64,000 bases of DNA from CAJOLV01 sp045631885. GTDB lineage: Bacteria; Bacillota_I; Bacilli_A; RFN20; CAG-826. The stretch covers positions 85,725 through 149,724 of the forward strand of contig JAZQVN010000035.1 of NCBI GenBank assembly GCA_045631885.1, given 5' to 3'. The notes below the pieces were generated by a model. That model did no database searches. It was given only the letters and a program-made list of their open reading frames with translations, and was not told where the DNA came from. The stretch's first letter is position 1; the number at the start of each line of letters is the position of its first letter. The translations under genes and the position numbers were made by a program. Positions 1-8,065 of this stretch are shown one piece after another.

Positions 1-990
1 GCCGTAATATCTACCAACTGGTTCAGCGAAGAAACTGCCCGCTAATTGATAAGCAAATTTAGCTGGGTCTGCTTCTTTAGCAACGCCTCTCATCGCTCTA
101 GAGAAAGCTCCAGTAAGATTTCTTAAATCTTCAGAGAGATATTGACCGTTTTGCATAATGAAGCCAATGTAGGCCCAGTGCAAATATTTATTAAATGTTT
201 CAGCGTTAAATAATGTTTTAAATCCTTTTAAGAATCTTGGATCTTGAACAATTGTAATTTCTGGGATGAATCCAAAGATTTTCTTTAAACAGCTCTTGTA
301 ATTAATTGGTTTTAATAAACCATTAACTCTACCTGTTTTAAATGGATTATATGCTTTGACATAATCACTCCACTCTTCACTTGATTTAACTAATGTGGCG
401 ATAACCGCATCAAATTCTAATGCATCATTAACATATTGATTTTTTTCTTCTTCAGATAAATCTGTGAAGTTTAAAACTTGTAAGGCAATACCTTTCCACA
501 TATTGAGAAGCATTTCCTTGTTTGGGTTTTCAGGAGCATACATCGTGGTGTCTGGTAAGATTGTTCTTGGACCGCAGATTGTTAAACAGCGTTTATTGCT
601 GTCTTTGAAATCGACATCGATACTCATTCTAAATGGTAATGGGTATCTATTCATCATGAATGTTTTTAATCTTCTATTCAAAGAATAGGTATCACTTGTG
701 GATTTAATTAAAGCTAAATCTTTTAAGATTGGTTTAATTCCGTCTCTATTTCTTCTTTTGACATTTTTTGCTAAAGAATATAAAGCGACCGCTTTTCTCA
801 TATTTTCATCTTCGATGTTATCGCATTTTTCTAATTCAGCAAATTCGTTCATCATTGTCTTTTCGACTTCGACATGTAATTCACCAAATCCACCGGCGTA
901 AGGCATATCATCTGGGATAACTAAAGAATCTAATTTTTCTTGATTAACGAATAAATATAAATCGTCTTGAATTCTCACTTTTTCGTCCAT
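1..990 (-). CDS. pepO: M13 family metallopeptidase (PepO/neprilysin-like), C-terminus beyond window
   Basis: The frame is open from an ATG at 990 to the window edge (330 codons), so only the N-terminal half is present. It begins MDEKVRIQDDLYLFVNQEKL and continues VIPDDMPYAGGFGEL. This is the typical opening of M13 peptidases, in which an ordinary 'QDDFY..VN..WL' segment precedes a conserved glycine-phenylalanine turn. M13 enzymes are zinc endopeptidases that cleave oligopeptides; their HExxH and ExxxD zinc motifs lie in the C-terminal half, which is outside this window. No signal peptide is visible, so a cytoplasmic oligopeptidase role like lactococcal PepO is likely. A strong GGAGGT Shine-Dalgarno lies about 7 bases upstream of the ATG. 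The family call rests on the N-terminal domain alone. Confidence 0.8.
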   Translation of the reverse strand, partial: MDEKVRIQDDLYLFVNQEKLDSLVIPDDMPYAGGFGELHVEVEKTMMNEFAELEKCDNIEDENMRKAVALYSLAKNVKRRNRDGIKPILKDLALIKSTSDTYSLNRRLKTFMMNRYPLPFRMSIDVDFKDSNKRCLTICGPRTILPDTTMYAPENPNKEMLLNMWKGIALQVLNFTDLSEEEKNQYVNDALEFDAVIATLVKSSEEWSDYVKAYNPFKTGRVNGLLKPINYKSCLKKIFGFIPEITIVQDPRFLKGFKTLFNAETFNKYLHWAYIGFIMQNGQYLSEDLRNLTGAFSRAMRGVAKEADPAKFAYQLAGSFFAEPVGRYYG

Positions 991-1041
991 AAAAAGACCT
1001 CCGTATTAGAGATATTATATTACAAACAAATATTATTTGTG

Positions 1042-1704
1042 TTAGTCAATCGCGTAAAAAATTGTATTTTTTTCAAAGAAACCGAAAGCAAAACCAAAGT
1101 TAAGGAATAATGGAATGTTTTCATAGGCTTCAAAAGAGGAACGAGAAGTAAACTCATCTAAAGAGATATTTTCAATATATCCATAAGGATTATATATAGT
1201 GATATTGTTGTGAGAGATATCTAAACCAGTGATTAAAGAGAAATGGAGTGTCCATTCATTTTCATACTTTGCCGCCCATTCAATCGCGACCGGATTATCA
1301 TTAGATAATGATTGATGAATTTCTTTTAATAACTCATCGTTCTTCAAATAGCTCTTTTTGGTGAATGTCTTATCAATTGAGGCATTAACTTCATTTAAAA
1401 AACCATTCGAGGAAGAAGTGGAAACTCCTCCACCATTCTTCTTTGCTAAATCGTCTTCCGTCACTTTATTTCCGCAATATGAAGACATCATTTCGACTAC
1501 CGCATAGCCACAAGAAATGTGTTGAGTGACTAACTCCACGCCTTCCACTTCTACTTTCGCAGAATACGTATTATCTTCTTTTAAATAATTATAGTCATTC
1601 TTCAAAGAAGAAGTTCTCACTCCAAGGATGATGAAAGGGATCGCAATCGTAAGGGCTAATGAGGTTAAAACAAAGGAAACGATAATAACTATTTTTTTCT
1701 TCAT
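1042..1704 (-). CDS. Membrane-anchored C39-like cysteine peptidase family protein
   Basis: 220 residues. An N-terminal hydrophobic segment (about residues 4-28) after three lysines would act as a signal anchor, leaving the rest outside the cell. The outer part fits the papain-like Peptidase_C39_2 fold: a candidate catalytic Cys65 in HISCGYAVVEMM, a His154 in WTLHFSLITGLD, and an Asn172 in IYNPYGY. These are the three elements in the expected order and spacing. C39-like proteins either cleave double-glycine peptides or act on unknown surface substrates; no ABC exporter domain is fused here, so this is not a classic bacteriocin exporter. It follows the membrane protein at 1708-2334 by 3 bases and is probably co-transcribed with it. 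Substrate unknown. Confidence 0.65.
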   Translation of the reverse strand: MKKKIVIIVSFVLTSLALTIAIPFIILGVRTSSLKNDYNYLKEDNTYSAKVEVEGVELVTQHISCGYAVVEMMSSYCGNKVTEDDLAKKNGGGVSTSSSNGFLNEVNASIDKTFTKKSYLKNDELLKEIHQSLSNDNPVAIEWAAKYENEWTLHFSLITGLDISHNNITIYNPYGYIENISLDEFTSRSSFEAYENIPLFLNFGFAFGFFEKNTIFYAID

Positions 1705-1707
1705 AGA

Positions 1708-2334
1708 CTATTTATTCATATTGGCTTTGTATCCGAGATATCTTTTGATCATCTCAACACAGACAATGACCATTCCAACACCCACTCCTAATGGGAAATA
1801 TCTGCTGATAATACCCATAAATGGGAGGCTCATATATTTTAATAAAACACGATAAAGGAATTCGAATATCATCATTGCATCCGCTAAAGCGGATATGAAT
1901 GTGATTTCCTTCATTCCTATCACTAAGATATCGCTCTTTTCTAAAGCGCCTTTTAATTTAATAATTGATAAAACAAACATCACGATGATGAAGAAGATAA
2001 AGATAATACCAATCCATCCTTCGAATCTATTTTGATTTGTAATATCAATGCCGCCTACTTTTAAAACAGAGAACAAAATAAAAACCGCAGAATAGGCAGT
2101 CGCGACAATTGTCATAATTAAATAGGCTTTTCTTTTATCTTCTCGACTTTGTTTTAAATTCTTCGCGAATGTTGCTTTACAAATGAAGACAAATAAAGTT
2201 GGGAAAGCGGCAATAAGCATAACTAAAGAAGTGGCTAAAATACCAAGAGTAAACTTATAGCCAAAGCTGATTAACGTAATAACCGCGGAAAAGATTGCTA
2301 TTCTTTTCGCATTTAATATTTTTTTCTTTGCCAT
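1708..2334 (-). CDS. Integral membrane protein of unknown function
   Basis: 208 residues with about five to six hydrophobic segments (near residues 12-35, 38-56, 72-92, 106-126, 142-160 and 178-196) and short lysine-rich loops. I do not recognise a family. It is first in a two-gene unit with the C39-like protein downstream, so the two may work together at the membrane, but that is only inference from position. The start has no Shine-Dalgarno; instead TAAAAT lies 8 bases before the ATG with TTTCAA about 16 bases further upstream, suggesting a leaderless message. Confidence 0.6.
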   Translation of the reverse strand: MAKKKILNAKRIAIFSAVITLISFGYKFTLGILATSLVMLIAAFPTLFVFICKATFAKNLKQSREDKRKAYLIMTIVATAYSAVFILFSVLKVGGIDITNQNRFEGWIGIIFIFFIIVMFVLSIIKLKGALEKSDILVIGMKEITFISALADAMMIFEFLYRVLLKYMSLPFMGIISRYFPLGVGVGMVIVCVEMIKRYLGYKANMNK

Positions 2335-2393
2335 CTTAAATTATTTTAACTTATTAGTTTATTTTTGAAACAAAAACCGCATAATAATGTCAT

Positions 2394-2942
2394 ATGAGAA
2401 TTTCTAAAGAAGAAAAAGCCCGTTTAGAGGCGATATATCAAACATTCCTCCACGATGAAAAGATTCTCAAAATGAAAGAGATTAGTATGCATCGCGGTTC
2501 GAACTGTTTTGAGCATTCTTTTAAAGTGGCTCGTAAAGCGATAAGACATTGTCTTAGATATCATAAAAAGAATCTTAATTTAGATAGAGTGTTAATCGGG
2601 AGTATTCTCCACGACTACTATCTCTATGACTGGAGAAAAGATAAATCAAAAAGAAAAAGACACGGAATTGATCATCCTTATATCGCCGCGAGAAACGCAA
2701 AAAGAGACTTTGATATTTCTGATGCAGTAAGGAAAATTATCGAAAGACATATGTGGCCATTAAACACAACTGATTGGCCAGATACATCTGAAGCGAGAAT
2801 TGTTTCCGTCTCTGATAAGGCGGTCACCATAGGTGAAGCTTTAACTTCTGTCGCTTATAAAAGAAGAAAAAGAGAGAAGTTCTTAAAGAATATCTCCACA
2901 TTATTTGGAGACTACAAAGAGATTTTTCGTAAAAACAGATAA
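2394..2942 (+). CDS. HD-domain phosphohydrolase family protein
   Basis: 182 residues. The HD metal-binding set is visible in order: His41 in the CFEHSFKVA segment, the His73-Asp74 pair in GSILHDYYLYDW, a histidine in IIERHMW, and an aspartate in SVSDKAVT near residue 141. HD proteins are metal-dependent phosphohydrolases acting on nucleotides or phosphoesters; this size and the 'ILHDYYLYDW' form match single-domain HD proteins of low-GC Gram-positives without a settled substrate. It is divergent from the gene at 1708-2334. CATAAT lies 8 bases upstream of the ATG and no Shine-Dalgarno is seen, so the message may be leaderless. Confidence 0.75.
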   Translation: MRISKEEKARLEAIYQTFLHDEKILKMKEISMHRGSNCFEHSFKVARKAIRHCLRYHKKNLNLDRVLIGSILHDYYLYDWRKDKSKRKRHGIDHPYIAARNAKRDFDISDAVRKIIERHMWPLNTTDWPDTSEARIVSVSDKAVTIGEALTSVAYKRRKREKFLKNISTLFGDYKEIFRKNR

Positions 2943-3002
2943 ATTTAAAATGAAAAGATAATGAAAAATCAGTAGAATTAAAAATAGATACCGGAGGAAA
3001 TA

Positions 3003-3266
3003 ATGATGACAAAGTATTATAAAGTTATATTCGTCTATCCTGATGGCCACATCGAAGAAATCGATGACCAATTCAATAATGGTAAAGATGCCTTAAATTA
3101 TGGAAACAATCTTTTTGTCCAAGTGAAAAATACAGAAGATGTCTTCCAAAGAGGCGATTCAAGCGATGATGCTTTTGGTTTCAAAGGCAAAATTGAACCA
3201 TACTTCATGATCGTTGAAACAAATGGCAAAAAACATCGTTTAGTTTTCGACAGTAGATCTCGTTAA
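3003..3266 (+). CDS. Small conserved-looking hypothetical protein
   Basis: 87 residues, acidic in the middle, no membrane segment and no recognised domain. It begins MMTKYYKVIFVYPDGHIEE and ends with a basic tail. A good Shine-Dalgarno (GGAGGAAATA) precedes the tandem ATG ATG start, and a clear hairpin terminator follows within 40 bases, so it looks like a real gene that can be expressed on its own or after the HD protein 60 bases upstream. Function unknown. Confidence 0.6.
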   Translation: MMTKYYKVIFVYPDGHIEEIDDQFNNGKDALNYGNNLFVQVKNTEDVFQRGDSSDDAFGFKGKIEPYFMIVETNGKKHRLVFDSRSR

Positions 3267-3285
3267 TTATCAAATTTATATAAGG

Positions 3286-3308
3286 ATGGCCTAATGGCCA
3301 TTTTTATT
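3286..3308 (+). terminator. Rho-independent terminator
   Basis: A perfect 6-bp stem (ATGGCC / GGCCAT) with a TAAT loop followed by a T-rich run, just downstream of the small protein gene ending at 3266. Confidence 0.8.
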
Positions 3309-3312
3309 TTGC

Positions 3313-3618
3313 TTAAAAAAGAGTGATTCCTCTTTCGTGAGCTCTAATGACAAATCTCATCGTTAAATACGCGATAAAGCTGACTAAGGCAATGCTAGAA
3401 AACACGATTCCTAAAATACCCGCTCTTTTTTTCTTATTTTCAATTCTCGCAATTCCTAAAAATAGACCTTCGATCGATAAAATAACACCGATTAAAGCCG
3501 TTCCAAAAAGTAGAGCGATAAATTCTTTTGGATCACTAATCTTTTTAAGATCGACCAAGAAATACGCTAAATAGAGAAATCCAGAAATGGCAAATAAAGT
3601 GGAATTAAGAATAAGCAT
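3313..3618 (-). CDS. Small membrane protein of unknown function
   Basis: 101 residues from the ATG at 3618, with about three hydrophobic segments. A longer reading frame reaches a GTG at 3666, but that extension would run through the terminator of the alcohol dehydrogenase gene, while the ATG at 3618 has an AAAGGAA Shine-Dalgarno 6-7 bases upstream. I therefore chose the shorter form. The segment GIARIENKKKRAGILGIVFS resembles small multi-pass proteins with a positively charged hinge, but no family is recognised. Confidence 0.55.
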   Translation of the reverse strand: MLILNSTLFAISGFLYLAYFLVDLKKISDPKEFIALLFGTALIGVILSIEGLFLGIARIENKKKRAGILGIVFSSIALVSFIAYLTMRFVIRAHERGITLF

Positions 3619-3654
3619 ATCGGTTCCTTTGTAAAGATTATAAAAACTATTCAA

Positions 3655-3676
3655 GAAAAAAACCACAATAAGTGGT
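3655..3676 (-). terminator. Terminator of the alcohol dehydrogenase gene
   Basis: On the minus strand ACCAC-TTATT-GTGGT is followed by seven Ts. It sits 6 bases after the stop of the gene ending at 3682. Confidence 0.8.
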
Positions 3677-3681
3677 CTTTA

Positions 3682-4893
3682 TTATTTCATGAATGAACGG
3701 ATGACTTTTTCGCAGTCTTCCTTATTCATAATTTTTGGTACTGGATAACCAGGGTTACCTTCTTTTAGGGCTCTTTCAACTAAAGTGGCCATATCTTCTT
3801 CTTTGATAAAATCAAATTTTTCTGGAATATTCATCGCTTTATTCATTCTTCTAATTTCAGCGATAAAGGCTTTGCCTTTTTCTTCAATAGTCATCTCTTC
3901 TTTAGCGATGCCAATTAAATCAGCAAGTTTTGCTAATTTCTTATATGCTTTATCACCATACCAATCTAAAACATAAGGAAGAATAACCGCGTTAGCCAAT
4001 CCATGAGGAGTACCATATAATCCACCTAAATTATGCGCAATCGCGTGAACATATCCAACAAAGGCACGCGTAAATGCTTGGCCCGCGTAGAAAGAGGCTT
4101 TTAACATATTGTCTCTAGCTTCTATATCTTTACCATTTTGATAGGCTTTTTCTAAATTCTCATGGATTAATTTAGTCGCTTCTTCAGCATATCTAATTGT
4201 TGATTTGACATTGCTCTTACCAATATAGGCTTCCACTGCGTGAGTCAAAGCATCCATACCTGTTGTCGCGGTGATAAATGGAGGAAGCCCAATTGTTAAA
4301 GCTGGATCAAGGACAGCGTATTTTGGTCTTAAGCAAGAATCGCATATCGCGTTTTTCTCATGAGTTTCTGGGTCTGTCACTACTGCGGCAAGCGTGGTTT
4401 CTGAACCAGTTCCTGCGGTCGTGGGTACAGCGAAGAAAGGTGGTAACTTTTTATGCACTTTGAGATAGCCTCTCATTTTACGGACTGATTGTTTTGGCTT
4501 CACAACACGAGCAGCCGCGGCTTTCGCACAATCCATTGGAGAACCACCACCAAAGGCAATGATGCCTTGACAGTCGTTATCTATATACACCTTTCGACAT
4601 TCTTCGATATTGGGGATAGTTGGATTTGGTTGAACTCCATCAAATACGACATAACTAACGCCTTCTTTTTTTAATTCTTCAAACATCGGATCAAGCAGTT
4701 TTAACCCCATCAACCCTTTATCAGTAACAACAAGAACTTTATTAATTCCTTTATTTTTGACAAAAGATGCAAGTTTAATAACCGCGCCTTCTCCTTCAAG
4801 AAGAACTGGTTCTGACCAATCCATAAAACACATTCCGAGTTTTAAAACGACTTGTGAAATTCTATACCAACATTTCTTTAATGCCCAGCACAT
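3682..4893 (-). CDS. Iron-containing alcohol dehydrogenase
   Basis: 403 residues, full length for the group III (iron-dependent) alcohol dehydrogenase family. The NAD(P)-binding GGGSPMD loop is at about residues 115-121 and the TTAGTGSE motif at about 158-165. The expected iron ligands are Asp214 and His218 (TGMDALTHAVE), His283 (GYVHAIAH) and His297 (GTPHGLAN). The enzyme interconverts alcohols and aldehydes or ketones with NAD(P)H, typically in fermentation; exact substrate (butanol, 1,3-propanediol, lactaldehyde) cannot be read from the sequence. It has its own AGGAG Shine-Dalgarno and its own terminator and seems to be monocistronic. The first 20 residues are an N-terminal extension rich in Trp and Cys seen in some clostridial members. 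Confidence 0.9.
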   Translation of the reverse strand: MCWALKKCWYRISQVVLKLGMCFMDWSEPVLLEGEGAVIKLASFVKNKGINKVLVVTDKGLMGLKLLDPMFEELKKEGVSYVVFDGVQPNPTIPNIEECRKVYIDNDCQGIIAFGGGSPMDCAKAAAARVVKPKQSVRKMRGYLKVHKKLPPFFAVPTTAGTGSETTLAAVVTDPETHEKNAICDSCLRPKYAVLDPALTIGLPPFITATTGMDALTHAVEAYIGKSNVKSTIRYAEEATKLIHENLEKAYQNGKDIEARDNMLKASFYAGQAFTRAFVGYVHAIAHNLGGLYGTPHGLANAVILPYVLDWYGDKAYKKLAKLADLIGIAKEEMTIEEKGKAFIAEIRRMNKAMNIPEKFDFIKEEDMATLVERALKEGNPGYPVPKIMNKEDCEKVIRSFMK

Positions 4894-5029
4894 AACATTT
4901 CTCCTAGTAATCTTTAACTTATTATAACAAATAATAAATCTAATATATAATATTAACTGACAAAAATATGTATTATTGTTTTGATGTAAACTTGAAAAAC
5001 AAAATCAAGTTTGAAAAATCAAAATTAGT

Positions 5030-5059
5030 AAAAATCGCCTGGATAATCAGACGATTTTT
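5030..5059. terminator. Bidirectional terminator hairpin
   Basis: AAAAATCG pairs with CGATTTTT and the stem continues as CTG/CAG, with A and T runs on both sides. A second hairpin (AAACTTGA / TCAAGTTT) lies at 4988-5012. They separate the alcohol dehydrogenase from the ABC-F transcription unit. Confidence 0.7.
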
Positions 5060-5064
5060 CTCGT

Positions 5065-5202
5065 TTATTCTTGTTTATCTTCCTCCAATAAAGGAGTGTA
5101 CTTTGCGATGATTTCGAGTTTTTGTTCATTAGTTAATTTATTCGAAAACTCTTCAAATAAATCAGTATCTTCCTCTTTATCATTCGCGGCTTCTTTAACC
5201 AT
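5065..5202 (-). CDS. Very short acidic ORF or C-terminal gene fragment
   Basis: 45 codons starting MVKEAANDKEEDTDLFEEF and ending in a stop immediately before the terminator at 5030-5059. It is acidic, predicted helical, and has a GGAG 11 bases before the ATG. The frame stays open upstream of the ATG only until the acetyltransferase remnant on the opposite strand, so it may equally be the tail of a lost gene. I do not recognise it. Confidence 0.35.
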   Translation of the reverse strand: MVKEAANDKEEDTDLFEEFSNKLTNEQKLEIIAKYTPLLEEDKQE

Positions 5203-5212
5203 ATCTTCAAAT

Positions 5213-5314
5213 TCTCCAGAAGCAAAACACGTTTATGAAAAAGTCGGCTTTGTTGAAACCGACGTAGTTGATGAACCAGATTGTCACGAAGTGAATATGC
5301 TACTTAAACTCTAG
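5213..5314 (+). pseudogene. Remnant C-terminus of a GNAT acetyltransferase
   Basis: Codons 5213-5314 read SPEAKHVYEKVGFVETDVV and onward to a stop. This is the characteristic last section of a GNAT acetyltransferase, where 'N..A..LYeKlGF' forms the final part of the acetyl-CoA fold. The N-terminal three quarters of the domain are missing: upstream of 5213 the frame becomes antisense to a different short reading frame. It overlaps the last bases of the ABC-F gene on the other strand. It is best read as a deletion scar, not an expressed protein. Confidence 0.55.
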
Positions 5315-6838
5315 GATTGTATCAAAAACATCGGAGTAGAAATCTACTTCGTGAGACACTCCAATAACTACGCCTGGATATTCTATTATCGCTTCTTTAA
5401 GCGAAGCTTTTGCTACTTTATCTAAATGGTTTGTTGGTTCATCTAACACTAAGACATTAGTTTTTTGCATTGTTAATAGAGTTAATCTAGATTTAGCTTC
5501 TTCTCCACCACTTAATTCTTTTAATGGTTTAACTGCAAGATTAGATTTAATTCCGCATTTGGCTAAAGAGTTTCTAATCTGTAGAGGCGTTAAATCCGGG
5601 AAATGGTTTTTAATATATTGAACAGGTGTTACTGATAAATCATCGAGCTCAGTTTGGGAGAAATAGCCAATCTTCACTTTTTCATTGAATTTAAAACTTC
5701 CCCCTAGAGATGGGATGATATTTAATAATGTTTTGACTAAAGTAGTTTTACCAATACCGTTTTTACCCACGACGCAGATTTTATCGCCTTTTCTCAGAGA
5801 GAAAGTTATCGGTTGAAGTAAAGGTCTATCATAACCAATCACTAGTTCTTCAACATCTAATATTTCTTTTCCGATATCTCCTGAATATGGGAAATGAATA
5901 AATACTTTATTTGTATCATCTTTAGGCGCTTCCATTCTTTCGACATGGGCTAAACGGGCTCTTCTAGATTTAGCGGCTTTTGCAGAGGTTGCTCTCACAA
6001 TGTGAGCGGCGATGAATTCCTCTTCTTTTTTGATATATCTCTGTTGAGCGGCGTAATCTTTTTTATATTGCTCATTACGGATGACGAATTGTTCTTTGAA
6101 ATATTTATAATCGCCTTTATATCTATCAATAATGCCGTTATGTAGATGAAATACGACATTCGCAATCGCTTCACAAAATGCTTCATCGTGAGAAATGATT
6201 AAAAATGATTTTGGATATTTAATTAAATAATCTTTTAACCAGGAAATATATTTTGCGTCTAAATAGTTCGTGGGTTCGTCTAAAAGAAGAACATCGTTCT
6301 TTTCTAGTAACATCTTCGCTAAATAAACTTTTTCTCTTTGTCCACTGCTGAGGAGAGTGAGTTTTGTGTCTAAATATGATTTAGATATTCCTAATCCCAC
6401 GATTATCTTATCAATCTCTTCTTTAATCGAATAAAAGCCTAGTGTGATTAATTCATCGTTCATCGCTGAAGCTTTTTCAATATATGAAAGATAATCTGGG
6501 TCATCAATATTACTCCCTTTTTCAAATAGTTCATTCATCAAAGCTTCTTTTTTGAATAAATCAGCATATATTTGTTCAAGAAATTCTCTCACAGTAAAAT
6601 TATCAAACTGTTTGTAATGTTGATCTAAATATGAGTAAGTAACTTTTGGAGTCCACTCAATCGTTCCTTTATCAGGAATTAATTTATTAGTTAATAAGTC
6701 AAAAAGCGTGGTTTTGCCACTTCCGTTTTGCCCAACTAAAACGATATGTTCTCCTTGATTAATCTGAAAAGAGAGACCTTTATAAAGATCTTTATCGTAA
6801 TAATTGAATTTTAAGCCTTCGACTTTTAATAAACTCAT
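5300..6838 (-). CDS. ABC-F family ATPase (ribosome-associated type)
   Basis: 512 residues with two ATP-binding cassettes on one chain and no membrane segments, which defines ABC-F proteins. Cassette 1 has Walker A GQNGSGKTT (near residue 37), signature LSSGQREK and Walker B LLLDEPTNYLDA; cassette 2 has GKNGIGKTT, LSGGEEAKSRL and VLDEPTNHLD. The linker between them is rich in Lys, Arg and Ala (KAAKSRRARLAHVERME), as expected of the helical arm that reaches into the ribosomal E site. Members rescue or tune stalled ribosomes, and some protect against antibiotics; the length and sequence are closer to the housekeeping YkpA/YbiT type than to resistance types, though this cannot be settled here. 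Confidence 0.85.
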   Translation of the reverse strand: MSLLKVEGLKFNYYDKDLYKGLSFQINQGEHIVLVGQNGSGKTTLFDLLTNKLIPDKGTIEWTPKVTYSYLDQHYKQFDNFTVREFLEQIYADLFKKEALMNELFEKGSNIDDPDYLSYIEKASAMNDELITLGFYSIKEEIDKIIVGLGISKSYLDTKLTLLSSGQREKVYLAKMLLEKNDVLLLDEPTNYLDAKYISWLKDYLIKYPKSFLIISHDEAFCEAIANVVFHLHNGIIDRYKGDYKYFKEQFVIRNEQYKKDYAAQQRYIKKEEEFIAAHIVRATSAKAAKSRRARLAHVERMEAPKDDTNKVFIHFPYSGDIGKEILDVEELVIGYDRPLLQPITFSLRKGDKICVVGKNGIGKTTLVKTLLNIIPSLGGSFKFNEKVKIGYFSQTELDDLSVTPVQYIKNHFPDLTPLQIRNSLAKCGIKSNLAVKPLKELSGGEEAKSRLTLLTMQKTNVLVLDEPTNHLDKVAKASLKEAIIEYPGVVIGVSHEVDFYSDVFDTILEFK

Positions 6839-6868
6839 GACTTCTATTTTAATAAAAATCTTTATTAA

Positions 6869-6892
6869 TAAAAAGCCGTCATATTTGACGAC
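6869..6892 (-). terminator. Terminator after the diguanylate cyclase gene
   Basis: On the minus strand GTCGTCA-AATA-TGACGGC is followed by five Ts, directly after the stop at 6896. It belongs to the recurrent AAAAAGCCGTC...GACGACTT hairpin style seen throughout the window. Confidence 0.75.
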
Positions 6893-6895
6893 TAA

Positions 6896-7987
6896 TTATC
6901 TACCTACCATATGATATTTTTCTTTAAGCATCTTTTTATTTTGATACATCAAATCATCCGCTTTTTGGAGGACGTCTTTATATTTGAGCCCATCTTCATA
7001 TTTTGCATATCCATGTGCGATTGAAAAGATTAATTCTTGTCCATCAAACTCAACGAGAGAATAAGATAAATCACCACTAAATCTCTTAAATACTTCATCG
7101 AAGTTTTGATAATCTTCACCTAAAACAATCGCGACAAATTCATCTCCACCGACATGGAATAATTTAGAAGTCTTAAAATAATCAGGTAATGTGTGACCAC
7201 ACCTCACCACGAGATGGCAACCATAACGATGACCATATTTATCATTCGTGGCTTTTAAGTTATTTAAATCCATTAAGATAACCGCATATTCTTTGATTTT
7301 GCCGCTTTCAATATCTTTATCAAGTTGTTCTATCTCTAAAAGATAGGATCTTTCATTTAATAAGCCAGTCAAATCATCGTAGTATGTGAGTTGTTCTAGT
7401 CTTTTTTCCGCTTTATAGTCGTTAATGGTCATGCCAAAGTGTTCACCACCAACAAGGAGAATGACGACAAAATAAGTGATGAAATAAATGACATTTTCAA
7501 TTTCGGCATAGCCGGTAAAGAATATCGCATTATCTTGATACGCCATTACGAGAACTGTGGTCGCAGAAGATAAAAGGATGACTGTAAAAAATAAAGGTTC
7601 TACGACAAATAAACCCGCCATCAAGGTGATGATCATTAAGTAGGCAATCGGGGAATAACCAAATCTTAAATCCATCACGCACATCATCGTGTTCCATGAC
7701 ATTAATAAAAGGAAATAGACATGAATAATTATGGCTAATGCATTTGTTCTAAATGTATAAAATCTCGCAAAGATTAATAATGCAGTTAACGCTGCGGATA
7801 TCACTAAAAAGAAAACGCTACCAAACAAATAAATCATATCGATTTCGGTATTGATATCGTTTGAATCGTATTCCCAATAAATCGTAAATAAAAGCGCCAA
7901 CAAAGTAATGACAATTGAAGCGATGATCATCAATAAGTTATGACGTTGAAGTCTTCTATTTAAAACCTGAAAATTCTTCGAAAACAT
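6896..7987 (-). CDS. Membrane-bound diguanylate cyclase (GGDEF domain)
   Basis: 363 residues. The first 190 residues hold about six membrane segments (near 18-36, 52-72, 80-98, 113-130, 132-150 and 165-181). A GGDEF domain follows from about 200: DDLTGLLNER, then LMDLNNLKATNDKYGH, and an intact GGDEF at about 280-284. It should make cyclic di-GMP from two GTP. No RxxD inhibitory site is visible five residues before GGDEF, so product inhibition may be missing. No EAL or HD-GYP protein and no c-di-GMP receptor is in this window, so the output is unknown. The N-terminal membrane region probably senses an unknown signal. Confidence 0.88.
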   Translation of the reverse strand: MFSKNFQVLNRRLQRHNLLMIIASIVITLLALLFTIYWEYDSNDINTEIDMIYLFGSVFFLVISAALTALLIFARFYTFRTNALAIIIHVYFLLLMSWNTMMCVMDLRFGYSPIAYLMIITLMAGLFVVEPLFFTVILLSSATTVLVMAYQDNAIFFTGYAEIENVIYFITYFVVILLVGGEHFGMTINDYKAEKRLEQLTYYDDLTGLLNERSYLLEIEQLDKDIESGKIKEYAVILMDLNNLKATNDKYGHRYGCHLVVRCGHTLPDYFKTSKLFHVGGDEFVAIVLGEDYQNFDEVFKRFSGDLSYSLVEFDGQELIFSIAHGYAKYEDGLKYKDVLQKADDLMYQNKKMLKEKYHMVGR

Positions 7988-8029
7988 AATTTATAAAATG
8001 ATTATAGCAAAAAAGGAAAAATCCGTTAT

Positions 8030-8057
8030 TTGAAAATAATTAGATGTGACATAAAAT
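8030..8057 (+). promoter_or_regulatory. Promoter, probable leaderless start
   Basis: TTGAAA (8030-8035), 16-base spacer, TAAAAT (8052-8057), then 8 bases to the ATG at 8066. The apparent TTG start codon at 8030 is better explained as this -35 box. Confidence 0.55.
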
Positions 8058-8065
8058 TGATATTG

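Noticed and set aside
1042..1704. C39-like protein as the processing peptidase of the Nif11-type leader
   Set aside because: It faces outside the membrane and lies 29 kb away; no evidence links them.
3619..3666. GTG start at 3666 for the small membrane protein
   Set aside because: The extension runs through the alcohol dehydrogenase terminator; ATG 3618 has its own ribosome site.
8030..8065. TTG start at 8030 for the GtrA-like gene
   Set aside because: TTG belongs to a TTGAAA -35 box with TAAAAT 16 bases on; the ATG at 8066 fits better.
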